Shown piece after piece: positions 24,601 to 37,297 of a stretch of 64,000 nucleotides of DNA. Each line of letters starts with the position of its first letter. Position 1 is the stretch's first letter. Below the pieces are notes generated by a model. That model was not told where the DNA came from. It saw only the letters and a program-made list of their open reading frames with translations, and ran no database searches. Made by a program: the position numbers and the translations under genes. Origin of the DNA: Manduca sexta (taxonomy: Eukaryota > Arthropoda > Insecta > Lepidoptera > Sphingidae); the NCBI RefSeq assembly GCF_014839805.1, contig NC_051130.1, positions 248,001 to 312,000 of the forward strand, given 5' to 3'.

Positions 24601-26147
24601 CGTGGATGTGTGCTGTGATGTCGATTTGTCGGTATTTATAACACTGAAGTAGATATAGGGTGTTGGATTAATTAGTATTGATTTTATGACTTTTTTGTTG
24701 GAAATACATAAGTAAAAGAAAGAATTATATTCTAAATTTACTTATAATACTTTGCATTAGGTAAGATAGGTAGATAAGTAATTTTTTGTAATTATACTGG
24801 TTATAATATCTTCCCCAATGGAAAATATCACCCCATAATGCTCAGTGGCAGAAATATATTTCATTTTCTACAAAATTTTCCAAAACCGCTATGATCGTGT
24901 CTGTAGGTACTCTGGTCATTATGAAGAATAATATATCACATGGATTTGATAGGATAATAATACACAATAAAATATTTAGAAAAACTAGTTTCACATAAAT
25001 CGTAGATTTTATTGAACATACTCGACGTTTATTATATTTTGATTGCGGCAATAAATTCGTATGGAGACGAATTTGCCAAGAACGTTGCAGTGTTTATAAG
25101 AATTTCTGTGTATCGTAATTATAAAATCCCTCGTCCTTACCTAACCTCGTTTCCTATCTCCAGCCTTCGCGTCGGTAGTGCATTCATCCATATAGCAGAG
25201 GTAAGATTGAGCTCTAACTCCTGTGCTCAACTCCATTGCCTTCAATCGTAAAAATGAATTTATTTTAAGTTTCATTTTAAAACAATCAACTGTCTGTCCG
25301 TTATTACAGAAATGAACAGATATAACCATTTTAATTGTTCAATATTTTCCTAAAATCAACAACTTTGGTTAGAAAAATTATATGAGATGTACAGTATTAG
25401 AATTTATGATGCATATGATGGTTAACAGACCGATCACATCATAGGACAGAATGAAGGTCGGCGAGCAGTTGATGTATTAATTGGAGCATACTTACACCCT
25501 ATAAACATTTAACAAGAAATTAGAACATGCTATATTTATAAACATACAAAGAAAATTATAGAAGCTCTCGAAAACTTAGCACTTGTATCGCCAGTTGTAA
25601 TTATACTGAAGCAAATTGCAACGTTCAACGAATTCACACAGAAGTAATTCAACTTTATAAACTTTCTAGTTTTAATTACTTTATTATTTTAAATTGTATT
25701 TAGAATAATTAACATCCTGTTCGTTTAGAGGTGGCGTATCTTTACTTTGAAACCGGTGAAGCATCGGGTTCGATGCTAGGTGGGACAATCAACATTTTTG
25801 TGAATGTTTTCGTTTAAAATAATCCGTTCATTTTTGTATTAATGACAATTTTTATACGTTTACCTATGTTATAATAATTCAATTACGTTATAAAAAAGAA
25901 AAATCCTTAGCCATCTCACGCGCAAGTCCAGTCGCTACTAAAAAACGAACGCAAAACAAATCCGATAAAAAAATGATTAGATTAGTTCCTTCATTTTTTC
26001 CGTGGCTAATTCGCTCCATTCATAGTTTTTTAATAATATACGTACGTATAAATATTATGACAGATGAATAATGATAGAAAAACAACCGCAAGCGTTATAC
26101 TACTAGCTTGTACCAGCGATTCCGTTTGCAAAGAATTTTATTTATTT
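24601..26147. other. Intergenic DNA upstream of the odorant receptor
   Basis: AT-rich. A B-box-like GGGTTCGATGCTAGG at about 25768-25782 marks a SINE remnant. No gene is recognised. Confidence 0.4.
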
Positions 26148-26155
26148 ACGGCAAC

Positions 26156-26414
26156 CAGTCCCGGATCTTTAATTTTCCGAGGCGGGGCAAAACTTCAAAA
26201 ATGCCGCCGCCACCTACCTATATTTTTACCTTTGTCATCATGATTTTGCACCCAGCGGGAAATAATTTTACTATTGAATGTACTTTATGTCTCAGTAGTC
26301 AAAGTTGCGTTAATCATGAGTTATGTATTCGTCTGCCAAGTTTTAATTTGCCACCCTCTGAATTCGCCGCCCGGGGCATGGGCCCCGGCTAGCCCCCCCT
26401 TAGATCCGGGGCTG
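26156..26414. mobile_element. Non-autonomous hAT-type element with 8-bp target duplication
   Basis: A 259-bp element. The left end reads CAGTCCCGGATCT; the right end read in reverse complement is CAGCCCCGGATCT (12 of 13 bases match). It is flanked by ACGGCAAC (26148-26155) and ACGGTAAC (26415-26422), an 8-bp target duplication with one mismatch, as produced by hAT transposases. The ends are GC-rich and the middle AT-rich. It has no transposase, so it must be mobilised in trans. Confidence 0.85.
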
Positions 26415-26422
26415 ACGGTAAC

Positions 26423-27274
26423 CCTTCTAATAGTTGTAGCCCGCGTGCCGACGAATACGGCAGTGGAAAGATTTTCTAGTACAATCATCCCTCGTTGATG
26501 TCAGGTCCTCTCTCAGTTGCTATCCTGAGCTGTCTGCTAAATTCACATCTATCAAACATGCGAGCTGTTTAACGGGCGAAGTAAAATTAATCGTTAGGTT
26601 GTTTGAAGGTTTCCAATTTTCTGCCCATTTTCTTAATTCTTCTTTCTTTAAGAATATTCTACAAAATATTAGAAATCTTAAAAAAAAATCGAATCAAATC
26701 AGCTGTCGTACTCATGGCATAAATAAGGGAAATAGAGATTAATTTTAATGTATAATAACCAGATTCCATGAAATAATATTATAAACACATCCTTGTCAAA
26801 CAAATAGAACGACGCGACATCAAATTAATTACGTTGATATTTATCAACTAATTGCCGCCATTTCGAATAATTGTGTGACGCTGACTAATCAATTACAAGG
26901 CCCAAATAATCGAAAACTTATAAATTTTATAAATAGAACAGACTTGCGATAAATAATGAGGTACATCAGATAATATAGAGTGACATCGCGAGTTATTTAT
27001 TGAGAATAAAATCAAATAAAATAAACGTACAAAAATCATTCAAATAAATTAACAAATGTAAAATATTTCACTTTAAAATATTTGTTTTATTAAATCTAGA
27101 TTACATTTTTATGCAAAACATTTTTATTTTAGTTACAAAATTAAGAATAGGTAATTAGGTATATCTGTTTAAAATTTTATTAAATGTAATCTTCAAAGAA
27201 TATTTTCTTATGTTATTACGGAACATAAAAAGAAAAATATATTTTTAGTTTACATTTTATTATAAACTAGCTTC
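26423..27274. other. Intergenic DNA, no gene recognised
   Basis: AT-rich sequence without supportable features. Confidence 0.4.
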
Positions 27275-28084
27275 CGCTCGCAGCTTCGCCCGCGTGGATT
27301 TCGGACTTTAAAAATGGAGGAGGTGCTCAATTTGTCGGGATGTTTTTTTAAGTATGGTGGTATGCAGGTGGTCCGATTGTCCTGTCAGGGTCTGATGATG
27401 GGATCCTGGTGAAATCGAAGGAAGCTTATAGCATGATTCAGTATTCACGCGTGATGGCTTATTATTAGCGTATTTCATGTATAACTTTGGTGTTTCTATA
27501 CCGACTTCTATGATTCTTTTTTATGGAATATTTAATAATTTTAACTTTTTTAATTACGGATGACTGAGAGTGTTATAAACGTAAGAGTAGACAAATATAA
27601 TGAGAAAGCTTCGAACTGCTAAGCTATCGGGAGCTACACGTGTTATTGTGAGTCAACCATAAAAGATAGACATATGCTGTCGTGGGATATTTTTACATAA
27701 TTTTAAGGAGAACATTTCCGTCATACAAGATTTCTGCGTAGCTTTCACCATTAAGGTTGCACACGCGACGGGAGCTTCAAAAATGGAGTAACTTCTCCCG
27801 TTTTCCCAACATTTCCCTTCACTGCTCTGCTCCTATTAATTGTAGCGTGATGAAAAGTATACTATAACCAGCACAGGAGTATGAAAAATAATTGTACCAA
27901 GTTTCGTTAAAATCCGTCGAGTAGTTTTTGTTTCTATAACGGTTATACAGACAGACAGACAAAAATTTTACTAATTGCATTTTTGGCATCAGTATCGATC
28001 CCTGATCACCCCATGATAGTTATTTTGGAAATATATTTCATGTACAGAATTGACCTCTCTACAGATTTATTATAAGTATAGAAG
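27275..28084 (+). repeat. Dispersed lepidopteran repeat (non-LTR-like tail)
   Basis: Starts with AGCTTCCGCTCGCAGCTTCG. It ends with a conserved stretch including CTTCTCCCGTTTTCCCAACA, AAATCCGTCGAGTAGTTTTT, a CAGA tetranucleotide run (27952-27962) and GTACAGAATTGACCTCTCTA. I recognise this as a very common repeat of moth and butterfly genomes. Related AAATCC-type tails are at 30540-30720 and 43750-43830, and another frequent repeat of the same kind is at 40786-40925. Confidence 0.7.
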
Positions 28085-28787
28085 ATAACTTTCCCACGTG
28101 AGTAATTAATTACCTAAGTAAAATATATAACATATCAAACAGAGAAGCCCACACATTTTACATTTTATTGTTAAATTAATTCAATAAATCGATCGCTCAC
28201 AACCGAGCAATGCCATAATTCTTCCCTTTTAGAAAGACAATGCAAAGCTTAGGCTCGTAATTTCAGCGCTACTAATGCTCAAATGTTTCTAGGAATCCTT
28301 AACAGTCGCATCCTGCATCTAATTGGCTTGGGAACTGTATTTACGATTGTGTTCAAATGAAGATTTATGTTGCTCACTATACAATACGATACGCGTTTAG
28401 CAGGATAATGTTTCAAATTATTGAAATTAAAAATGTAAGTAATAAAGACTTGTCGTATCGTTGATTTCGTATATTATTTTAGATGTAGTCTCTAGAAGCA
28501 TTTAATTCACAGGAATTTCTTACAAACGTAAAAGATCACTATCAAAGATTTATGTAGGATATGTATATAGGATATACATCACTCGCTAGGAGGGTATCTG
28601 CGGTGTTATTAATTCATTTCGGGTTTCAATGATATTATGGTAGAGTGATAAACGTAAGCCAACCATCATAATAGATCCGGTCTAAACACGGTCAATTTGT
28701 TTAATTGAAATAAATTAATAATGATGTGCTTGTACAAGGACTTCATAAGATTCAATAAATGTACAGAACCAGATATTTTTCCATACA

Positions 28788-28882
28788 CCAAAAGCTTCCC
28801 AGCGTCGTGGACTAAGACTCAATCCCTCTCAGTAGTAGAAAAAGTTCATGCCCAACAGTGAGCAGTGCATAAGAAGGGTACC
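28788..28882 (+). repeat. SINE family B, 3' fragment
   Basis: AGCGTCGTGGACTAAGACTC and the following CTCTCAGTAGTAGAAAAAGT match the 3' end of the 29240-29512 element. The tRNA-like head is absent. Confidence 0.6.
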
Positions 28883-29239
28883 TGATATAATTATAATGAG
28901 GTACTCCGAACGTGATTTTCAATTTCATTACAACGTTGCGTGTTACGAAAGTGGGCGAAGGTCTGACTCTACGTTTATTTAGTGCGCTCGTCAGAAAAAG
29001 TGACCTTTTTAAGCAATTTATTTTGATAAAAAAAGTATAATGCTTGCCAATTATTATGGTGGACTGAGATTTATGTCTAATGTAGAAATACCTTAATTAT
29101 ACACGTAAATACATAATAATCTTATATTTCAGGGATAATTAGAGAATAAATTTCTTGTGTCTCATTCTGAGGGTTCGGATCCCAGGTCAAAAAAATAATA
29201 GGTTTTACTGCGCAGAATCAACTCGGACCTTAGAACTTG

Positions 29240-29512
29240 CGCTCGATATGGTGATAGCCTAGTTGGGTGTGGAACGGACTGTCGAGACGAATGTCCGCAG
29301 GTTCAAAACCCAAGGACACGTGCCTCTGACTTACCATTCTAAATAATATGTGTGTATTCTTTGTGAATTATCGCTTGCTTTAACGATGGTGGAAAACATC
29401 TTGAGGCAACCCGCATACCTGAGAAGTTTATCAATCCACACTAGGCTAGCGTGGTGGACTAAGGCGTAATCCTTACCCTAATCTTAGTAGTAGAGGAGGC
29501 CCTATCACATCA
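29240..29512 (+). repeat. tRNA-derived SINE (family B), near full length
   Basis: The head contains GATAGCCTAGTTGGGTG (A-box) and GCAGGTTCAAAACCC (B-box), then the conserved body and the 3' end GTAGTAGAGGAGGCC. A remnant of another SINE (GGGTTCGGATCCCAGG at about 29172) abuts it upstream. Confidence 0.75.
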
Positions 29513-32500
29513 TGAAACCGACTTCTGTAGAACATATAAATGTTCACTACGATCGTGACAAACTGCTTTCGTCTTACCTGCTCATTCATTAGATTTAGGT
29601 TTCCAGTGGATTACCGGTAGGATGCCGGTTTAGGTTTGATTAGCTCTAGTATTAACTAAGGGTGATGTTCTTACTTAACACTATCCATAATTATAATTAT
29701 TACCAGATTTATAAAATTCATTTTAGTGTGTAAAATTAAATAAAAAAAGGAATGATGTCAGCTAAATGGATTACGACTTGGAAACACTTTTAACGTATCT
29801 TTTATTGAGATGGCTGATTAATTAAGTCGTAAACTTAGTTTATATACATAGTAATAAATTAATAACGATTCTAGATCATCAAACAATTTTTATAAACAGC
29901 GTGCGTGGTCAGGATTTTTTTTTATTATAGTTCAAATAATACCGCCATTAAAAGGCGAAGTCAATTAACTCCTAGATTCGATTCCCATGTCCAGAACTAA
30001 TATTTTAAATGACTTGAAAATGTGAGACAGTTTCCTGTGATAGAGTTGACACTGTTTCTTGTGAAGTAGCGGTAAGCTCAATTCAGTACGATCAGATAGA
30101 TGCGAAGAGTAGTGCATAAAGTTCTATTTCAGCGTGACATATATGAACCTTTATAACTAGAAATGTCAGTGAATTAGAAAATATAAACGACTCGGCCAAT
30201 ATCCGGACCCTGAACGACTTTATGTGGCCACATCTTCATTACAAAGTTAGACCTTGAATCAAGTTTATAAGGTCGATTTTGGATCGATTATTTTTAAGGA
30301 TTAGTAAAACATTTTATGTCTACAGATTCTAATTAGAATAAAAGTAATTTGTTAATTTTACGCGCATTTTGATTTTAATCATTTCTTAAATACCATAAAT
30401 GAGTTTATTAATATAATTTTATGTAAATCTTTGAGACAAATAAATAAATTTTAACACTTTTATAGTCATTAGTTGGTTATAGAAATTGCTATAAACTAGA
30501 ACATGATATCATTAGACGAAAATATTGTTACGTCATATTTCTTTATGATAGTTGTTGCTCGTGACTTCGCTCGTATAAATACACTTTTTGAAATAAAAGT
30601 CCCACTACCAAATCTGGTATAAAAAGTAGTTCAGAGGTTAATTCAGATCATGGTATGTGAACAAAATTTCATCCAAATCCGTTTAGCAGTCGCTGTGTTT
30701 ACTTCTAATGAACATCGGAACTTTTCTACAAATATTCAGTTTAATTTATTGTAGGTAAGATATCTATTAAGAAGAGCGCAGTTTAGTGCATATAGCTTTG
30801 AGTTTCAAAGTTGGATAAATTGTTAGTACTGTTTAAGTGCAGTTGCGGCGTATATCACACGAGTGAGGTGCGCACCTCATCACTTTCATAAAAGTGTTAA
30901 GTTGGCAATAAATGTTGGCTGAGCGTTGACAAATGATGGCCAATAACAAGTTGTAGACAGTTCCTTCCGTTACTATCGCTAAGTGTCGATTACCCAGTTA
31001 GCTGAGTAAAGGCAAGCGCTAACTTATAAAGAACTTATTTGGATTGTCATAATTCTCAATAACTTGTCTCAATACATAATAAAAACTGACAGCGAAGAAA
31101 TAGTACTTTGATTGCTTGCATTGTTTTTGTTTAAACTTGCCAAACGACTAGCACACTCCTTGTATCAATATACGTTCGTGTTGGTTAAAGGGCAACCAAC
31201 ATGCATTTCTGGTTTTAAAGAATATTGAACTCTATCGCGTATTGATAACCACGGAAGCTGGTTCATGGTTCTAACAGTAATCTCCCAACCCACGTGCGGG
31301 AGGTATTAATTAGAAGAACGGAGTATGCTCTATAATAGTCTGTGATGTAAAATATAATATGACTGGTTGGAAATGACTTCGCCTGCACGTACTTCAAGGA
31401 TTATGTGAACAAAACTGGACAATTGTTTTATTACTAAGTGCTCTCCGTCTCTCACAAATACCTGCAATAATAAAAAAATATGTTCTAAACAAAAGAATCA
31501 TGGATGCATCGACGACGAAAGGATAGAAATTGGGATTAAACAAGAGGTTGTTCAGGCTTCCAGGTATCTTATCAAACACATTGAAACAGCAAGCTACATT
31601 ACTTTTTTCGAGACAGTGCCCATTCATGTAGACATATACTACAGCGTGGATCAAAATGACGTCAAACATGTTTTCATCAGTTACGGTCTAAAAATAGTAG
31701 GCAATCAAAGTTAGAGTTCAAAACTCCAGGATCTAAGATTAGCTCACACTGACACATGAAAAATAAAGTTCCCGCCGTATTTGCGCGTACAGGTATTAAT
31801 ATATTCTTATCTGTAGTATTTGTCATGTAATTTGATATCCGACCCGATCTGTGTTGTGAATTATTGCTCGTCTGAGAGAATTATCGATAAACACATCATC
31901 TCAGCTTCGCATAATAGCATTTAATATGGAAAATTAATAAATATATCTCAGTTCTCGTTTGTATTATCTTGGCTTCGCGATAAATTCTTTCGTAAAGAAG
32001 TGTATCTGAGTAGATACCATTGCATTTTTTATTCTTACCGTAAAGCAACAGTTTGCAAGCACGGTAATTCTTTCTGGGGAATATGAGGTGAAGTATTTTG
32101 TCTTATGGTGTCGAGAGTAGTGCCCCGCACTGCGCAGTGCTTTGTAATTGTAGGTACCGCGTGGTGCCCCTAGTACATATTATCGGGAATCGTAGGGATC
32201 ATTCATTAATATTATTTCTATTTATTAGACAACAGTACATTTTCGATTGCATCTTCTTTGTTCTGTTTAAAACGCGTTGTTACTCGTCAGCTTGTTTAAA
32301 CAAGGCAAAAGCTGAGCTTTATGATTAGTACATACCGCACCCTTAGAATTAAAGCGATCTTATTCAAAGTTGTATATTTCCTGATTTTTCTTTAAAAACG
32401 ACTTTGCAAAGCATGGTCTATATCCCTATGATGAAAAAAAGGTTCGTTTCCCACAAATCGCCTTATTGGAATTGATTCACCTTAGTTGGTAAGGGTGCGA

Positions 32501-34049
32501 TACATTATATCGTGGTCGCGAGACTAGGAAGCACATTTGAACATTTACCTTATTTTATATTCGTTAAGAAAACGAACATTATATGCCTATATAAGACTGT
32601 TCATTTGGTATATTGGTATATTATATTTCGTGCCACATTTGTAATTAACGAAAACCGGTAGAATTTATGATATTCAGGTATTAATAGATTTATGTTTTTA
32701 AGAAATATCTTAGCTCAGACTGATGACTCAACTCCGATATCTGTATACCTAACCGCAAAGATCAGGCCTCAAATTTATTATTTCTATTATACATGTGGCT
32801 ATGATAAATATTATAAATTAAACGCGTGATTATTCATATAACAATACACGGTTTGTTTGTACACATACAATTAATCTACCTATCAGCGATTGATGATGGA
32901 TAGGATTCTGTTCTGATGTATTTTTGACAGATGGTTATGTTTTATGTTTTTTAGTTTAATTCTAACACAAAGATGATGCTGTATATTATGTGTATAGGCA
33001 ATAAAACAATGAAACAGTTAAGTTAAACAGTTTTTAAAAAACCTGTAATTGTATAATTACATTTAAAACTAATCTTTACTATAATTTAACGTACTACCGA
33101 TTAAGTGCATGCTTTGTCTACATGTAAAAGGATACAAACAAAGTGCTACCATTTTTTGTCAATAGTACTTGAGGCATATTATGTTGTGTGTATCCAGTTC
33201 TGTAGACAAAATAACAAAAAAGAATAATGTATCAATTTTAGTGTAAATATATGAACACACTCATTACAAAACAAAACGCCTCTATCTCCGAAAGGGTAGG
33301 AACAGTTGCAACCAGTGCCCACTATTCTGCGTGTGATTTACCAAGCCAATTTAAAAACCAACCAAAAAAATATTAAATTTTGATTATGTCAAGTTATTAC
33401 ATCGCATCCGGTTAAATATGGATAAATTGCATTTTAAAATATTTCCTTAAATCCCACATCGTAACGCCCACGTATTAGAAAAAACAAACCACAACAATTA
33501 TAAAAAGGTCTATATTTCCAAACATTTCATCCTTGAGTGAAGAACAACGTATAATGGATGATGATATTGATAGGTGATACGTGAGCTGTCATTCTATTAT
33601 TATTATGATCGATCCATGTCATTGTAAAATGATTTGGAATCTTATTTTGGGAATCATAAACTATAGTTTAGAATGTGCATTTTATAGGCAAGTTAATAAA
33701 TTAGAAGACAATATAACCTTGTCAGCTACATCACGAAGGGGTCATTGGGTTTGGACAGTAGTGAATAGTGATAGCACGACAGGGTCAACTCATTAAGGCA
33801 TTCTGACTTGATGACTCTGATATAAGCCACACGACCACAAAAGATTCTGAAACTTATTTATCGTAACCTTGTGTCTTTTGTAACAACTGAAGAGCGTTTA
33901 TAGTAAAATAATTTATTTTATATTTTTTAATGTTTAATTTTTTTTTATCATAGAACGTGTTGCCTTCCTGTAATTCAAATTTCAATCAGTCAAATATTGT
34001 TTTTTTATCGATTATTGAATGTAATAACGTATATATTTTTTGGCAATCA
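29513..34049. other. Gene-poor AT-rich DNA up to gap 2
   Basis: Contains a retroposon tail at 30540-30720 and scattered SINE-like words (B-box-like AGATTCGATTCCC near 29974). A minus-strand frame of 91 codons at 31394-31669 shows no family resemblance, no signal peptide and no splice partner, so it is not called a gene. No other feature can be supported. Confidence 0.45.
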
Positions 34050-34549
34050 NNNNNNNNNNNNNNNNNNNNNNNNNNNNNNNNNNNNNNNNNNNNNNNNNNN
34101 NNNNNNNNNNNNNNNNNNNNNNNNNNNNNNNNNNNNNNNNNNNNNNNNNNNNNNNNNNNNNNNNNNNNNNNNNNNNNNNNNNNNNNNNNNNNNNNNNNNN
34201 NNNNNNNNNNNNNNNNNNNNNNNNNNNNNNNNNNNNNNNNNNNNNNNNNNNNNNNNNNNNNNNNNNNNNNNNNNNNNNNNNNNNNNNNNNNNNNNNNNNN
34301 NNNNNNNNNNNNNNNNNNNNNNNNNNNNNNNNNNNNNNNNNNNNNNNNNNNNNNNNNNNNNNNNNNNNNNNNNNNNNNNNNNNNNNNNNNNNNNNNNNNN
34401 NNNNNNNNNNNNNNNNNNNNNNNNNNNNNNNNNNNNNNNNNNNNNNNNNNNNNNNNNNNNNNNNNNNNNNNNNNNNNNNNNNNNNNNNNNNNNNNNNNNN
34501 NNNNNNNNNNNNNNNNNNNNNNNNNNNNNNNNNNNNNNNNNNNNNNNNN
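34050..34549. other. Assembly gap 2 (500 N)
   Basis: Exactly 500 unknown bases; true distance and orientation across it are unknown. Confidence 0.99.
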
Positions 34550-34859
34550 CTTGTGTCAATTTCCTTATCGCAATATCTTCTTTCCTCTTTAAACTGAGCA
34601 CTAAATGTGATCAGTTTAAATACCTATGTTCTCTACGCCCCTGTACGTCACGCGATTTAAAACTATTTCAATGCATTATTGTTGTCAACTTGACGTCTAC
34701 GTTGTATGTAACTCGTTCTATGCGGCCAACGTTACAGGACGTCTACATTTTACAGTGGACGTGTTATGACGTCATTCATATATTCACTAATCATTGGAGA
34801 AGACACAAACGCCTTTTATGCCTGAAGACGTAAGAAGAGAAGTGAAGCCACTGTTCGCC

Positions 34860-35190
34860 TTCTGTATTCTGTCCCATGATGTAATAGTAGCCAAGCTGTG
34901 GAGTAGTTTTTTTTTTTTGATTGCTTAAAAGGCGGTAGGCTATACGTCCGCCCATAACAAAAAACGCAAAACGCAAACAGTAGAAACACCATACAAGAAC
35001 TTGAGTAACAAAATAGCGTTTAGTATTCCGCCGCGCTCACTATCCGAAGACCTGAGATAAGTCTTATGTCCAGTAGTTACACTGGCTACAATTTTCTTCA
35101 AACCAGAACACAACAGTAACTACACTGCTGCTTGGCGACAAAAATGGACATTGCGGTGATACGTACCCAGGCTGACTCTCACATATGAGA
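34860..35190 (+). repeat. Dispersed lepidopteran retroposon fragments
   Basis: The blocks GATAAGTCTTATGTCCAGTA, GTTACACTGGCTACAATTTT, ACACTGCTGCTTGGCGACAA and CAGGCTGACTCTCACATATG are consecutive words of a common lepidopteran SINE/LINE tail. The last word recurs near 21283 (GGCTGACTCTCGCACGTGAG). Confidence 0.55.
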
Positions 35191-35639
35191 GTATAATGTG
35201 ATAACGTTCCCGCACAACTTCGTACGTGTAGTTACATAGCTGCGCAAGTGTGTGTGTTCCTACACTGGCATTGAACCAATTAGATATACCCATTATCCCC
35301 CAACCTTCGTAACAGTTTTGCCGACTTCATAACACACCGCATAGAAAGAGTTACATAATTATAATGTCTATTTCAAGTTAGACTTCATATTTCAATTGTC
35401 TATGTATGGAAACCAGGTTTTACTTTATTGTTAATGTTTTTTATTACTGGTGCAATGAGTGATTTATGTTGATTGCTTTATGGGCTCCTAATAAACTTTT
35501 AAAAATAAATTATTTTTTATTTATTTAAAACTCGTCCTGACTTCGTAACTAGGTGCTGTCTCCGAGGTATACAGCTGTAGGAACACTTTCTTTTGGCATT
35601 ATTTAGTGGCAGTCAGTGCAGCGAAAGTCTGAACAATAT

Positions 35640-35970
35640 ATTAATTGAGGTAATTATCATTATGATCTTATATAGGCTGCAACACAATAAGCTGGTTTGG
35701 GCATTTGTAGAGGATGGATGATAGGAGACTGAGAAAGAAGATATATAAGGTGAATGTGGATGTAAGAGCCGGTGGGGTCGACCGCACCGAACCTCCGAAT
35801 GACAGATATCTGACATTCTCAGTGAAGGCTAGGTCAAAAGTACCCTGAACCGGCGGGAATGCATGAAAAAATTGATGAAGGCGGAGGAAGTGAGGGAAGT
35901 ATGCCAGAATCGTGCAAAGTGGCAATCCACAGTCTGCCTACCCCTATACCATAGAAGCGTAATACTATGT
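35640..35970 (+). mobile_element. 3' end of a non-LTR retrotransposon reverse-transcriptase frame (decayed)
   Basis: Shifting frames on the + strand give RMDDRRLRKKIYKVNVD, then VKSTLNRRECMKKLMKAEEV and REVCQNRAKWQS. This is the typical C-terminal tail of a class of insect reverse transcriptases. A TATGTATG-type short repeat at about 35967-35982 follows, as often at the 3' end of such elements. Frameshifts and stops show it is dead. Confidence 0.7.
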
Positions 35971-35989
35971 ATGTATCTATGTAGTACAC

Positions 35990-36961
35990 AACATTTTATT
36001 TGGTATTCCTTATTTCGGTTTGCACTGACTGCCTAATTTGATCATGTTGGTCAGAGGATGAGCCGCATCGACCGAGGTCATGGTCTTATGGAATACCCAC
36101 GCACGCTGAAAATCACATCAGATAACTTTATATTAGAACAAGTCAATAAAATCAATTACCTAAATAGGTAATATAGAAACATTGAAAATAAAAAAAAGCA
36201 ATCAACTAATAAACGTATAATAACAATATACAATTTGTACATTTCATAAGTTGTTTAAATATTGCGCAGTTCGAAATTAGCTAAAAAAATACGTATTTGG
36301 TATCACAAAGTCAAATAACTGGGAATCCCGCCCCTCGCAATACAATAATGTGAAATTGCTAAGTGAAAAAAAAAACAACTAAAATAACATATTTTATTCC
36401 TTCTTCAAAACTGTAGTTATAGGTCAAAATTAACAGTAAAAATTGCGTATTTGATATTAGAAACTCATTTAACTGGGGGTCCCAACTGCCCAAAATACAA
36501 TTATACTAAATTGCCGCAAGACAAGATTAGTATATATTAAGATTTTTATCATTTTTAGTGAGGCTATGAAACCATTTTTTTAAATTATGTACGTATGGCG
36601 TCCTTCTAATAAGATTATTTTATTCCTTTGAATGTTTTTGATATTTAAAATAACTAATATTATGAGCAAGTCGCTTGAATTGTTGGCGACGTCTATCAAC
36701 TGCGCCTGAAATGGGTTATAAGTAAGTATAATTATATCTTACTGAAATTGTATACACTTTGTGACTACTCAACAATTTTCCTTGGCAGTCATATTAAACT
36801 AAATCTTCACATAGTACGTTCCTGCTCTCGCGGCATAAAACCGTAAATGGTATAGATATACTGAGGTAAAAAGTTTGATTACAGTCTACAATTTATATTG
36901 TAAATGCAATAAGTACATACGTATGTAGATTGCTTGAAATATACAATTTGTTCCTCGTGCT
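35990..36961. other. AT-rich intergenic DNA
   Basis: No gene or clear repeat. Two loosely similar stretches near 36280-36360 and 36440-36520 (ACGTATTTGGTATCACAAAG / GCGTATTTGATATTAGAAAC) suggest an old local duplication. Confidence 0.4.
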
Positions 36962-37189
36962 CAACCCCTTTAGAATGTGGAATAAAACATGGCACGTGTA
37001 TCCGATCGTTTCATTACGATTGGTCAAGAATTGGACACGTGAGTCACGTGTTGTTCTTTCGACCTATCACAATCGGATGACAAGAACGGTCGTGTCGTTT
37101 AACACGAAACTAACGTGTGAGACACGCCAGTCACAATCAAACGACAAAGCCGTTCGTGTCGTGTTGTTTACCACATTCTAGAAGGGTTG
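36962..37189. mobile_element. Small inverted-repeat element (MITE), 228 bp
   Basis: The left end CAACCCCTTTAGAATGTGG matches the reverse complement of the right end, CAACCCTTCTAGAATGTGG, at 17 of 19 positions. The interior is rich in CACGTG/ACACG words. No transposase and no convincing target duplication. An 83-codon open frame inside is accidental. Confidence 0.7.
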
Positions 37190-37297
37190 TACAGCTTTCA
37201 AAACCACAATAAAAGGCGACACTTCATGCCAAGAATCTAATGCCAAAGCTTTTCAGCATGCCTAGCAACTATACGGCCGCCTAAGCTTATTTATCAC

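Noticed and set aside
26423..26498. Possible hAT transposase C-terminal motif (ARVPTNTAVERFSS)
   Set aside because: Only about 20 residues and outside the delimited element; too short to support.
31394..31669. 91-codon hydrophobic frame on -
   Set aside because: Considered as a chemoreceptor exon because of its hydrophobic segments, but no family signature or splice partners were found.
36962..37189. 83-codon ORF
   Set aside because: Lies in the interior of an inverted-repeat element with no protein resemblance.
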